Shown here: positions 1-11,818 of the stretch, one piece after another | Layout: every line of letters starts with the position of its first letter | How positions within the stretch are numbered: position 1 is the first letter of the stretch | Assembly: GCA_942486035.1 (NCBI GenBank) | Contig: CALNXK010000014.1 | Location: 964,501 to 1,028,500 of the forward strand | Source: Porites lobata | Taxonomy: Eukaryota > Cnidaria > Anthozoa > Scleractinia > Poritidae | Reading direction: 5' to 3' | DNA length: 64,000 nt | Translations under genes and position numbers: made by a program | The notes under the pieces: model-generated | Told to the model about the DNA's origin: nothing | Databases searched by the model: none | The model's input: the letters and a program-made list of their open reading frames with translations, nothing else

Positions 1-289
1 ATATACGCCTAGTCGAAGTTAAATCATTCAGTTCGACCGCCGGCTACTCATTTTTCACTCACGTCGTAAATTATTGGTGATCAAGGCATCTAAACTTCAG
101 GAAATTTCGGCCTTATATCACAGTAAAAATGGTCTCCCGAGGGGACCCCCCTTCGTATACACAAAGGAAAGGCGCTCGGACCCCAATCATACTATATTTG
201 AAAATAGTACACCCAAGTATACTTACTCACAGAATATAAGCCAATTCTGTGATCTAGCCTGTAGCACCTTCTGCATGGTTTTGCATGGT

Positions 290-2677
290 TTTCTCATGGA
301 CAGCCTCTTAAAACAGAGACTCAGCCCACAGCTGGAAAGGATAGTGCAGGAGAAGAACAGAGAGAGGCCCCTGAAAAAGAGAAACTAAGACTAAACATTG
401 CCCGTATCACGAAAAGAGACGGACACAATCTGCAGGAGTGTAAAGCATTCTCGGCGAAACCCCTGGAAGAACGTGCGGGAGGATCAAAGACACCCGCCTA
501 TGCTTTCGCTGTTTCAGCCCTTACCACATCGCGAATCAGTGTAACACCCCTGTGCAGTGCGCTATCTGCGGAGACAAGCGTCACAGCGCCGTACTGCATA
601 ACGAGAAGTGGCCACCCTCTAAACCGGAGAATGAAACAGTCAACCAAAAATGTACCGTGCTCTGTGGACCTACAGGAGGCGTGTCCTGCAGCAAGACTCT
701 GCTGGTGGATGTCTATAGCCGACGTAACCCACACCTCACTAAGCGCGTCTATGCTATCGTTGATGAGCAGAGCAACAGTTCCCTTGTCACTAGCGAACCA
801 GCCGACGACCTTGGAGCGGACGGACGCTTAGAAAAATACTTCTTGTCCACGTGCAACGGCGAAAAGAGGAGAAGTATGGTCGAAGAGTGGCAGGCATTAC
901 AGTACGTTCACTTGGTGGAGCAGAGTTCGCCGTACCGACCCTCACCGAAAAGCGATACCATCCCACAAGACAAGCGCGAAATCCCTACCCCAGACATGGC
1001 GAGGAGTTTCCCGCACCTAAAGGCCATAGCGCACAAAAATACGTCCCATAAACGAGACAGCTAAGACTCACCTTTTTACTTGGTCGAGACGCGCCCGGAG
1101 CTTTTAAAAGTCAGGGAGTTCAGAAATGGGAAAAAAAAAAAAGGGCCCCCTGGGCTCAGCGACTGGCCCTCGGCTGGACCATCAGTGGTCAGATGTGCCT
1201 TGACTTCGCCAGTGGTCCCAAGACACGTCCTCACTCGCCTCATCAGCCTGTCCACTGTTACGGAGAAAGAACCGGCGACTGGAAGCAGAATTTACGAGCT
1301 AGTACCTTGCCCCAACCAGATCAAGGTTACAGACCCCCTCTTTGAGCGTGCCACTGACGACATATTTAGGAAGACACGAGGTTACAACGAGCCCAGTCTC
1401 TCCTGCGAGGACCGTAAGTTTCTGGAGATAATGGATAGAGGTATACACAAGAACTCAAGAGGAAGCTGGGAGATGCCCATGCCGTTTCGTAACGAGCGCC
1501 AAACTATGCCGAACAATCGAGTTCAAGCTATGCAGCGCTTACAAGGGCTTCTCAAGACATTTGCCGGGAAACCCGAAATGAAAGCGGACTATCTGGAGTT
1601 TATGGGAAAAATAATCGACAAAGGCCACGCCTCGGCTATCCCAAGTGAAGAAGTTCCGCCTCCTCCCGGCCGTTCCTGGTACTTACGGCATTTTGCAACT
1701 TATCACAATACAAAGCACACCATTCGCATTGTATTTGATACCAGTTGCGAGTTTGAAGGAGTTTCATTGAACAAAGTATTTTTACCAGGCCCTGACCTGA
1801 TGAGCAACCTCATTGAGTCCTCATGCGCTTTTCGCAAGGACAATATAGCAGTAATGTGCGACATCGAGCAAATGTTTCATTCATTCTACGTTGATCCACC
1901 ACATAGAGACTTCCTTCGCTTCCTAAGGTTCAAGGTAACGATCCGTCAAAGCCCATTATAGAATATCGGATGAATGTACACTTATTTGGCAATGGACCCA
2001 GTCCCGCAGTCGCTACCTACGGCCTACGCAGAACAGCCATTGACGGCGAGGAGGCCAAAAAGTTCATTTGCCGTAACTTTTACGTCAATGATGGCTTGAC
2101 CTCGCTTTCATCTACTCAAGGAGCGACAGACCTGGTTAAGAGTGCGTAAGCCACCCTAGCCACAGCTAACCTTCGACTTCACAAAATAGTTTCTAATTCT
2201 GTGGAAGTCATGGAAGCCTTCCCAGCCGAAGATCGAGCAAAAGACGTGCGTGACTTGGATTTACGCCACGACAGCTTGCCAGCTCAACGTTCGCTCGGGG
2301 TATTCTGGGACCTGGAAACAGATGCCTTTACCTTTAAGGTATCTTTGCTGGAGAAGCCGTTCACAAGGAGAGGAGTATTGTCCATCGTCAACTCTGTGTA
2401 CAACCTGCTTGGCTTTGCAGTACCTGTTATGCTCGAAGGGAGAAAAATACTGCAGCAGCTTGTCCATATGGGATAACGGACAAAGGAGAACAATACCCCC
2501 CTAGCCTGGGACGACCCGCTCCCTACTGCGATGATAAATCGGTGGACGCGTTGGAGAGACTCTCTCGTAGAGTTGCAGAACCTTTCCGTGCCTCGCTGTT
2601 ACCGCCCTAGAGATTTCGGCAGCGTGACTAGAGCGGAGTTACATGCCTTTTGCGACGCAAGTCAGGACGCTATTGGA
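290..2677 (+). pseudogene. BEL/Pao fragment, array unit 1: zinc knuckle, protease, RT, start of RNase H
   Basis: Parts of a BEL/Pao polyprotein are read across several frames. First come gag zinc knuckles (CAICGDKRH near 560). Then a DUF1758-type protease stretch, with VDEQSNSS near 755. The Pao RT region follows at about 1,080-2,150, with the connection domain after it to 2,476, where the frame closes shortly before RNase H. RT motifs are visible: FDTSCEFEGVSL, CDIEQMFHSFYVDPP and, near 2,083, FYVNDGLTS. The last is the catalytic YxDD box with its first aspartate replaced by asparagine. LTR and gag amino end are missing on the left. Frame changes occur near 1,060, 1,940 and 2,150. It cannot be active as it stands. 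Confidence 0.85.
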
Positions 2678-2945
2678 TTTCCAACGAAATCCCTCTTTCA
2701 GGCTTAGCCCTGCTTCGGCCATGAAGCGGATGATGGCATTTTGCAACTGGTCTACTTGAATTCCAGATAGTACCAAAAATATCTCTGTGCAGGGGACAGA
2801 TTGTGAGCGTCTCACCATCTTCATCAAATAACCCAGCTCTCAAAAGTATCAGCTGCCATTCACCTTTGATGTTTGCTTGAGATGTTTTCAACCGTTGAAG
2901 GTGACTGGTTATATCTCTCCTGCAACTACGGAGTGGCACGTACTC
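2678..2945 (-). pseudogene. Exon fragment of a cnidarian-type uncharacterised gene, captured in the array
   Basis: On the minus strand this reads through a compact stretch with the order GEWQLILLRAGLF, LTICPLHRDIFG and KCHHPLHG, ending in KPERGISLE exactly at the junction with the BEL fragment. I recognise the pattern (leucine-rich helix, then TICPxHR with spaced Cys/His that could bind zinc) from large families of uncharacterised cnidarian proteins. I know no function for it. The exon is cut on its 3' side by the breakpoint, so it is a fragment. The same fragment recurs at 6,522-6,783 and 10,366-10,627. Confidence 0.5.
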
Positions 2946-4135
2946 TTTGATGTTACGATAGTGCTTCGAATTGCCACATGGTATCGACGAGTGTTTCGAA
3001 AACGAGCAAGTTAGACTTGCAGCCATAGAAGAAAATGTTAAGCCAGAATACGACCCTGTCTTCTACAACATAGCTTTAACAACTTCGTATATGAATTCAA
3101 ATGTTTTTACAGCTGTACTGAACGTTTGCGCTTCCCAGAACTCCCCCCAAAGCAATCTACATAGGGGAAAACCGAAGACCGCTTGGTTCACGGGCTCGAA
3201 ACAAAGATGGTGGTAAACAAATGCACACATGTTTGTAAGACGTAGTTTCTATCGCATTATAAGGCGTATGAAGACGTTCGAAAAATATATTTTCCATCCT
3301 TCAAGCAAAAGAAATAGCTTTTTGGGAGTGAAAGTTACTTTTGATCGTTCTACGAGCGGGAAAATAGTCACGAGACAGGTTATGGCTGTTCTCCAGCTAC
3401 ACGCCAAGCCAAGTAACATCATTTCGTCGAAAAAAAAAAAAAGAAGATTTACTGGGATCACAGCGGGAAAATTATTCCCTTTAGCCTTTCTCAGTCACAG
3501 AGGTATGTTTTTGAAGCGTCATGTTGTGTTTTTGAGCGACCAATTATGTATCCTGTTCCTTATAATTTTTGTCTATTTTTAATAAAACGATTGTGTTGGC
3601 TCATAGTTTGTCATAGTTCCGAGGCTGACGTGTCCATAATTTCACAATACCCAGATTTTTGAAAGCGTACAACAAAAATCCAACTTATTCTCTTAACCTA
3701 GCCCATATTAGATTTATTGTAAGGTTTGCGAGAAATTTTAGAAATAATTTCAAAAGTGCAATATTTTTCTAGCTTGTAGAAAAGCGTTCAACTGCCCTTC
3801 GGTTAGTACACGGTCTCGAGAAGTAAGAAGTCTCAATCTTTCTGGTATATACGCCTAGTCGAAGTTAAATCATTCAGTTCGACCGCCCGGCTACTCATTT
3901 TTCACTCACGTCGTAAATTATTGGTGATCAAGGCATCTAAACTTCAGGAAATTTCGGCCTTATATCACAGTAAAATGGTCTCCCGAGGGGACCCCCCTTC
4001 GTATACACAAAGGAAAGGCGCTCGGACCCCAATCATACTATATTTGAAAATAGTACACCCAAGTATACTTACTCACAGAATATAAGCCAATTCTGTGATC
4101 TAGCCTGTAGCACCTTCTGCATGGTTTTGCATGGT
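2678..4135. repeat. Non-BEL segment of the array unit (copy 1)
   Basis: About 1.45 kb between the RNase H breakpoint and the next BEL fragment. It is present once per unit, at 2,678, 6,522 and 10,366, and its tail opens the window at 1-289. It starts with a minus-strand exon fragment (see separate entry). The rest is AT-rich with no convincing coding sequence; the short plus-strand frames at 2,971-3,216 and 3,229-3,582 are conserved only because the units are recent copies. It is probably the genomic flank of the original BEL insertion. Confidence 0.75.
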
Positions 4136-6521
4136 TTTCTCATGGACAGCCTCTTAAAACAGAGACTCAGCCCACAGCTGGAAAGGATAGTGCAGGAGAA
4201 GAACAGAGAGAGGCCCCTGAAAAAAGAGAAACTAAGACTAAACATTGCCCGTATCACGAAAGAGACGGACACAATCTGCAGGAGTGTAAAGCATTCTCGG
4301 CGAAACCCCTGGAAGAACGTACGGAGTGGATCAAAGACACCCGCCTATGCTTTCGCTGTTTCAGCCATTACCACATCGCGAATCAGTGTAACACCCCTGT
4401 GCAGTGCGCTATCTGCGGAGACAAGCGTCACAGCGCCGTACTGCATAACGAGAAGTGGCCACCCTCTAAACCGGAGAATGAAACAGTCAACCAAAAATGT
4501 ACCGTGCTCTGTGGACCTACAGGAGGCGTGTCCTGCAGCAAGACTCTGCTGGTGGATGTCTATAGCCGACGTAACCCACACCTCACTAAGCGCGTCTATG
4601 CTATCGTTGATGAGCAGAGCAACAGTTCCCTTGTCACTAGCGAACCAGCCGACGACCTTGGAGCGGACGGACGCTTAGAAAAATACTTCTTGTCCACGTG
4701 CAACGGCGAGAAAGAGGAGAAGTATGGTCGAAGAGTGGCAGGCATTACAGTACGTTCACTTGGTGGAGCAGAGTTCGCCGTACCGACCCTCACCGAAAAG
4801 CGATACCATCCCACAAGACAAGCGCAATCCCTACCCCAGACATGGCGAGGAGTTTCCCGCACCTAAAGGCCATAGCGCACAAAATACGTCCCATAAACGA
4901 GACAGCTAAGACTCACCTTTTTTACTTGGTCGAGACGCGCCGGAGCTTTTAAAAGTCAGGGAGTTCAGAAATGGGAAAAAAAAAGGGGCCCCCTGGGCTC
5001 AGCGACTGGCCCTCGGCTGGACCATCAGTGGTCAGATGTGCCTTGACTTCGCCAGTGGTCCCGCACACGTCCTCACTCGCCTCATCAGCCTGTCCACTGT
5101 TACGGAGAAAGAACCGGCGACTGGAAGCAGAATTTACGAGCTAGTACCTTGCCCCAACCAGATCAAGGTTACAGACCCCTCTTTGAGCGTGCCACTGACG
5201 ACATATTTAGGAAGACACGAGGTTACAACGAGCCCAGTCTCTCCTGCGAGGACCGTAAGTTTCTGGAGATAATGGATAGAGGTATACACAAGAACTCAAG
5301 AGGAAGCTGGGAGATGCCCATGCCGTTTCGTAACGAGCGCCAAACTATGCCGAACAATCGAGTTCAAGCTATGCAGCGCTTACAAGGGCTTCTCAAGACA
5401 TTTGCCGGAAACCCGAAATGAAAGCGGACTATCTGGAGTTTATGGGAAAAATAATCGACAAAGGCCACGCCTCGGCTATCCCAAGTGAAGAAGTTCCGCC
5501 TCCTCCCGGCCGTTCCTGGTACTTACGGCATTTTGCAACTTATCACAATACAAAGCACACCATTCGCATTGTATTTGATACCAGTTGCGAGTTTGAAGGA
5601 GTTTCATTGAACAAAGTATTTTTACCAGGCCCTGACCTGATGAGCAACCTCATTGGAGTCCTCATGCGCTTTCGCAAGGACAATATAGCAGTAATGTGCG
5701 ACATCGAGCAAATGTTTCATTCATTCTACGTTGATCCACCACATAGAGACTTCCTTCGCTTCCTAAGGTTCGAAGGTAACGATCCGTCAAAGCCCATTAT
5801 AGAATATCGGATGAATGTACACTTATTTGGCAATGGACCCAGTCCCGCAGTCGCTACCTACGGCCTACGCAGAACAGCCATTGACGGCGAGGAGGCCAAA
5901 AAGTTCATTTGCCGTAACTTTTACGTCAATGATGGCTTGACCTCGCTTTCATCTACTCAAGGAGCGACAGACCTGGTTAAGAGTGCGTAAGCCACCCTAG
6001 CCACAGCTAACCTTCGACTTCACAAAATAGTTTCTAATTCTGTGGAAGTCATGGAAGCCTTCCCAGCCGAAGATCGAGCAAAAAAGACGTGCGTGACTTG
6101 GATTTACGCCACGACAGCTTGCCAGCTCAACGTTCGCTCGGGGTATTCTGGGACCTGAAACAGATGCCTTTACCTTTAAGGTATCTTTGCTGGAGAAGCC
6201 GTTCACAAGGAGAGGAGTATTGTCCATCGTCAACTCTGTGTACAACCTGCTTGGCTTTGCAGTACCTGTTATGCTCGAAGGGAGAAAAATACTGCAGCAG
6301 CTTGTCCATATGGGATAACGGACAAAGGAGAACAATACCCCCCTAGCCTGGGACGACCCGCCCCCCCTACTGCGATGATAAATCGGTGGACGCGTTGGAG
6401 AGACTCTCTCGTAGAGTTGCAGAACCTTTCCGTGCCTCGCTGTTACCGCCCTAGAGATTTCGGCAGCGTGACTAGAGCGGAGTTACATGCCTTTTGCGAC
6501 GCAAGTCAGGGCGCTATTGGA
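4136..6521 (+). pseudogene. BEL/Pao fragment, array unit 2
   Basis: Second copy, with the same domains as unit 1: zinc knuckle near 4,400, VDEQSN protease stretch, RT, and RNase H cut at 6,521. The RT stretch from 5,418 to 5,990 is open, including CDIEQMFHSFY and FYVNDGLTS (Asn in place of the first catalytic Asp, as in every copy). Differences from unit 1 are mostly one- to three-base length changes: a shorter A run near 4,975, a lost G near 5,409 and extra A bases near 6,080. The frame is open in places where unit 1 is broken, and the reverse. Confidence 0.85.
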
Positions 6522-7975
6522 TTTCCAACGAAATCCCTCTTTCAGGCTTAGCCCTGCTTCGGCCATGAAGCGGATGATGGCATTTTGCAACTGGTCTACT
6601 TGAATTCCAGATAGTACCAAAAATATCTCTGTGCAGGGGACAGATTGTGAGCGTCTCACCATCTTCATCAAATAACCCAGCTCTCAAAAGTATCAGCTGC
6701 CATTCACCTTTGATGTTTGCTTGAGATGTTTTCAACCGTTGAAGGTGACTGGTTATATCTCTCCTGCAACTACGGAGTGGCACGTACTCTTTGATGTTAC
6801 GATAGTGCTTCGAATTGCCACATGGTATCGACGAGTGTTTCGAAAACGAACGAGCAAGTTAGACTTGCAGCCATAGAAGAAAATGTTAAGCCAGAATACG
6901 ACCCTGTCTTCTACAACATAGCTTTAACAACTTCGTATATGAATTCAAATGTTTTTACAGCTGTACTGAACGTTTGCGCTTCCCAGAACTCCCCAAAGCA
7001 ATCTACATAGGGGAAAACCGAAGACCGCTTGGTTCACGGGCTCGAAACAAAGATGGTGGTAAACAAATGCACACATGTTTGTAAGACGTAGTTTCTATCG
7101 CATTATAAGGCGTATGAAGACGTTCGAAAAATATATTTTCCATCCTTCAAGCAAAAGAAATAGCTTTTTGGGAGTGAAAGTTACTTTTGATCGTTCTACG
7201 AGCGGGAAAATAGTCACGAGACAGGTTATGGCTGTTCTCCAGCTACACGCCGCCGTCAAGTAACATCATTTCGTCGAAAAAAAGAAGATTTACTGGGATC
7301 ACAGCGGGAAAATTATTCCTTTTAGCCTTTCTCAGTCACAGAGGTATGTTTTTGAAGCGTCATGTTGTGTTTTTGAGCGACCAATTATGTATCCTGTTCC
7401 TTATAATTTTTGTCTATTTTTAATAAAACGATTGTGTTGGCTCATAGTTTGTCATAGTTCCGAGGCTGACGTGTCCATAATTTCACAATACCCAGATTTT
7501 TGAAAGCGTACAACAAAATCCAACTTATTCTCTTAACCTAGCCCATATTAGATTTATTGTAAGGTTTGCGAGAAATTTTAGAAATAATTTCAAAAGTGCA
7601 ATATTTTTCTAGCTTGTAGAAAAGCGTTCAACTGCCCTTCGGTTAGTACACGGTCTCGAGAAGTAAGAAGTCTCAATCTTTCTGGTATATACGCCTAGTC
7701 GAAGTTAAATCATTCAGTTCGACCGCCGGCTACTCATTTTTCACTCACGTCGTAAATTATTGGTGATCAAGGCATCTAAACTTCAGGAAATTTCGGCCTT
7801 ATATCACAGTAAAAATGGTCTCCCGAGGGGACCCCCCTTCGTATACACAAAGGAAAGGCGCTCGGACCCCAATCATACTATATTTGAAAATAGTACACCC
7901 AAGTATACTTACTCACAGAATATAAGCCAATTCTGTGATCTAGCCTGTAGCACCTTCTGCATGGTTTTGCATGGT
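6522..7975. repeat. Non-BEL segment of the array unit (copy 2)
   Basis: Second copy of the 1.45-kb non-BEL segment, including the minus-strand TICPLHR exon fragment at 6,522-6,783. It differs from copy 1 by small length changes, for example an extra four bases near 6,847 and a different short stretch near 7,250 where all three copies disagree. Confidence 0.75.
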
Positions 7976-10365
7976 TTTCTCATGGACAGCCTCTTAAAAC
8001 AGAGACTCAGCCCACAGCTGGAAAGGATAGTGCAGGAGAAGAACAGAGAGGGCCCCTGAAAAAAGAGAAACTAAGACTAAACATTGCCCGTATCACGAAA
8101 AGAGACGGACACAATCTGCAGGAGTGTAAAGCATTCTCGGCGAAACCCCTGGAAGAACGTACGGAGTGGATCAAAGACACCCGCCTATGCTTTTCGCTGT
8201 TTCAGCCCTTACCACATCGCGAATCAGTGTAACACCCCTGTGCAGTGCGCTATCTGCGGAGACAAGCGTCCACAGCGCCGTACTGCATAACGAGAAGTGG
8301 CCACCCTCTAAACCGGAGAATGAAACAGTCAACCAAAAATGTACCGTGCTCTGTGGACCTACAGGAGGCGTGTCCTGCAGCAAGACTCTGCTGGTGGATG
8401 TCTATAGCCGACGTAACCCACACCTCACTAAAAAGCGCGTCTATGCTATCGTTGATGAGCAGAGCAACAGTTCCCTTGTCACTAGCGAACCAGCCGACGA
8501 CCTTGGAGCGGACGGACGCTTAGAAAAATACTTCTTGTCCACGTGCAACGGCGAGAAAGAGGAGAAGTATGGTCGAAGAGTGGCAGGCATTACAGTACGT
8601 TCACTTGGTGGAGCAGAGTTCGCCGTGCCGACCCTCACCGAAAAGCGATACCATCCCACAAGACAAGCGCGAAATCCCTACCCCAGACATGGCGAGGAGT
8701 TTCCCGCACCTAAAGGCCATAGCGCACAAAATACGTCCCATAAACGAGACAGCTAAGACTCACCTTTTTACTTGGTCGAGATGCGCCGGAGCTTTTAAAA
8801 GTCAGGAGTTCAGAAATGGGAAAAAAAAGGGGCCCCCCTGGGCTCAGCGACTGGCCCTCGGCTGGACCATCAGTGGTCAGATGTGCCTTGACTTCGCCAG
8901 TGGTCCCGCACACGTCCTCACTCGCCTCATCAGCCTGTCCACTGTTACGGAGAAAGAACCGGCGACTGGAAGCAGAATTTACGAGCTAGTACCTTGCCCC
9001 AACCAGATCAAGGTTACAGACCCCCCTCTTTGAGCGTGCCACTGACGACATATTTAGGAAGACACGAGGTTACAACGAGCCCAGTCTCTCCTGCGAGGAC
9101 CGTAAGTTTCTGGAGATAATGGATAGAGGTATACACAAGAACTCAAGAGGAAGCTGGGAGATGCCCATGCCGTTTCGTAACGAGCGCCAAACTATGCCGA
9201 ACAATCGAGTTCAAGCTATGCAGCGCTTACAAGGGCTTCTCAAGACATTTGCCGGGAAACCCGAAATGAAAGCGGACTGTCTGGAGTTTATGGGAAAAAT
9301 AATCGACAAAGGCCACGCCTCGGCTATCCCAAGTGAAGAAGTTCCGCCTCCTCCCGGCCGTTCCTGGTACTTACGGCATTTTGCAACTTATCACAATACA
9401 AAGCACACCATTCGCATTGTATTTGATACCAGTTGCGAGTTTGAAGGAGTTTCATTGAACAAAGTATTTTTACCAGGCCCTGACCTGATGAGCAACCTCA
9501 TTGAAGTCCTCATGCGCTTTTGCAAGGACAATATAGCAGTAATGTGCGACATCGAGCAAATGTTTCATTCATTCTACGTTGATCCACCACATAGAGACTT
9601 CCTTCGCTTCCTAAGGTTCGAAGGTAACGATCCGTCAAAGCCCATTATAGAATATCGGATGAATGTACACTTATTTGGCAATGGACCCAGTCCCGCAGTC
9701 GCTACCTACGGCCTACGCAGAACAGCCATTGACGGCGAGGAGGCCAAAAAGTTCATTTGCCGTAACTTTTACGTCAATGATGGCTTGACCTCGCTTTCAT
9801 CTACTCAAGGAGCGACAGACCTGGTTAAGAGTGCGTAAGCCACCCTAGCCACAGCTAACCTTCGACTTCACAAAATAGTTTCTAATTCTGTGGAAGTCAT
9901 GGAAGCCTTCCCAGCCGAAGATCGAGCAAAAGACGTGCGTGACTTGGATTTACGCCACGACAGCTTGCCAGCTCAACGTTCGCTCGGGGTATTCTGGGAC
10001 CTGGAAACAGATGCCTTTACCTTTAAGGTATCTTTGCTGGAGAAGCCGTTCACAAGGAGAGGAGTATTGTCCATCGTCAACTCTGTGTACAACCTGCTTG
10101 GCTTTGCAGTACCTGTTATGCTCGAAGGGAGAAAAATACTGCAGCAGCTTGTCCATATGGGATAACGGACAAAGGAGAACAATACCCCCTAGCCTGGGAC
10201 GACCCGCTCCCTACTGCGATGATAAATCGGTGGACGCGTTGGAGAGACTCTCTCGTAGAGTTGCAGAACCTTTCCGTGCCTCGCTGTTACCGCCCCTAGA
10301 GATTTCGGCAGCGTGACTAGAGCGGAGTTACATGCCTTTTGCGACGCAAGTCAGGACGCTATTGG
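7976..10365 (+). pseudogene. BEL/Pao fragment, array unit 3
   Basis: Third copy. The RT part is open from 9,119 to 9,838 and carries the same YVND box. The protease region is open from 8,166 to 8,756, with VDEQSNSS. It has its own length changes (extra A bases near 8,430, extra C near 8,270) and a few substitutions, such as a Tyr-to-Cys change near 9,280. RNase H is cut at 10,365, where two bases are missing at the junction compared with units 1 and 2. Confidence 0.85.
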
Positions 10366-11818
10366 TTTCCAACGAAATCCCTCTTTCAGGCTTAGCCCTG
10401 CTTCGGCCATGAAGCGGATGATGGCATTTTGCAACTGGTCTACTTGAATTCCAGATAGTACCAAAAATATCTCTGTGCAGGGGACAGATTGTGAGCGTCT
10501 CACCATCTTCATCAAATAACCCAGCTCTCAAAAGTATCAGCTGCCATTCACCTTTGATGTTTGCTTGAGATGTTTTCAACCGTTGAAGGTGACTGGTTAT
10601 ATCTCTCCTGCAACTACGGAGTGGCACGTACTTTTGATGTTACGATAGTGCTTCGAATTGCCACATGGTATCGACGAGTGTTTCGAAAACGAGCAAGTTA
10701 GACTTGCAGCCATAGAAGAAAATGTTAAGCCAGAATACGACCCTGTCTTCTACAACATAGCTTTAACAACTTCGTATATGAATTCAAATGTTTTTACAGC
10801 TGTACTGAACGTTTGCACTTCCCAGAACTCCCCCCAAAGCAATCTACATAGGGGAAAACCGAAGACCGCTTGGTTCACGGGCTCGAAACAAAGATGGTGG
10901 TAAACAAATGCACACATGTTTGTAAGACGTAGTTTCTATCGCATTATAAGGCGTATGAAGACGTTCGAAAAATATATTTTCCATCCTTCAAGCAAAAGAA
11001 ATAGCTTTTTGGGAGTGAAAGTTACTTTTGATCGTTCTACGAGCGGGAAAATAGTCACGAGACAGGTTATGGCTGTTCTCCAGCTACACGCCGAAGCCGA
11101 AGTAACATCATTTCGTCGAAAAAAAGAAGATTTACTGGGATCACAGCGGGAAAATTATTCCCTTTAGCCTTTCTCAGTCACAGAGGTATGTTTTTTGAAG
11201 CGTCATGTTGTGTTTTTGAGCGACCAATTATGTATCCTGTTCCTTATAATTTTTGTCTATTTTTAATAAAACGATTGTGTTGGCTCATAGTTTGTCATAG
11301 TTCCGAGGCTGACGTGTCCATAATTTCACAATACCCAGATTTTTGAAAGCGTACAACAAAATCCAACTTATTCTCTTAACCTAGCCCATATTAGATTTAT
11401 TGTAAGGTTTGCGAGAAATTTTAGAAATAATTTCAAAAGTGCAATATTTTTCTAGCTTGTAGAAAAGCGTTCAACTGCCCTTCGGTTAGTACACGGTCTC
11501 GAGAAGTAAGAAGTCTCAATCTTTCTGGTATATACGCCTAGTCGAAGTTAAATCATTCAGTTCGACCGCCGGCTACTCATTTTTCACTCACGTCGTAAAT
11601 TATTGGTGATCAAGGCATCTAAACTTCAGGAAATTTCGGCCTTATATCACAGTAAAATGGTCTCCCGAGGGGACCCCCTTCGTATACACAAAGGAAAGGC
11701 GCTCGGACCCCAATCATACTATATTTGAAAATAGTACACCCAAGTATACTTACTCACAGAATATAAGCCAATTCTGTGATCTAGCCTGTAGCACCTTCTG
11801 CATGGTTTTGCATGGTTT
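10366..11818. repeat. Non-BEL segment of the array unit (copy 3)
   Basis: Third copy of the 1.45-kb segment, again starting with the minus-strand TICPLHR exon fragment (10,366-10,627). It carries a short duplication-like difference at 11,089-11,103 relative to the other two copies. Confidence 0.75.

Noticed and set aside
3229..3582. Plus-strand open frame repeated in each array unit
   Set aside because: It is kept only because units are recent copies. It has no recognisable motif and its length differs among units through indels.
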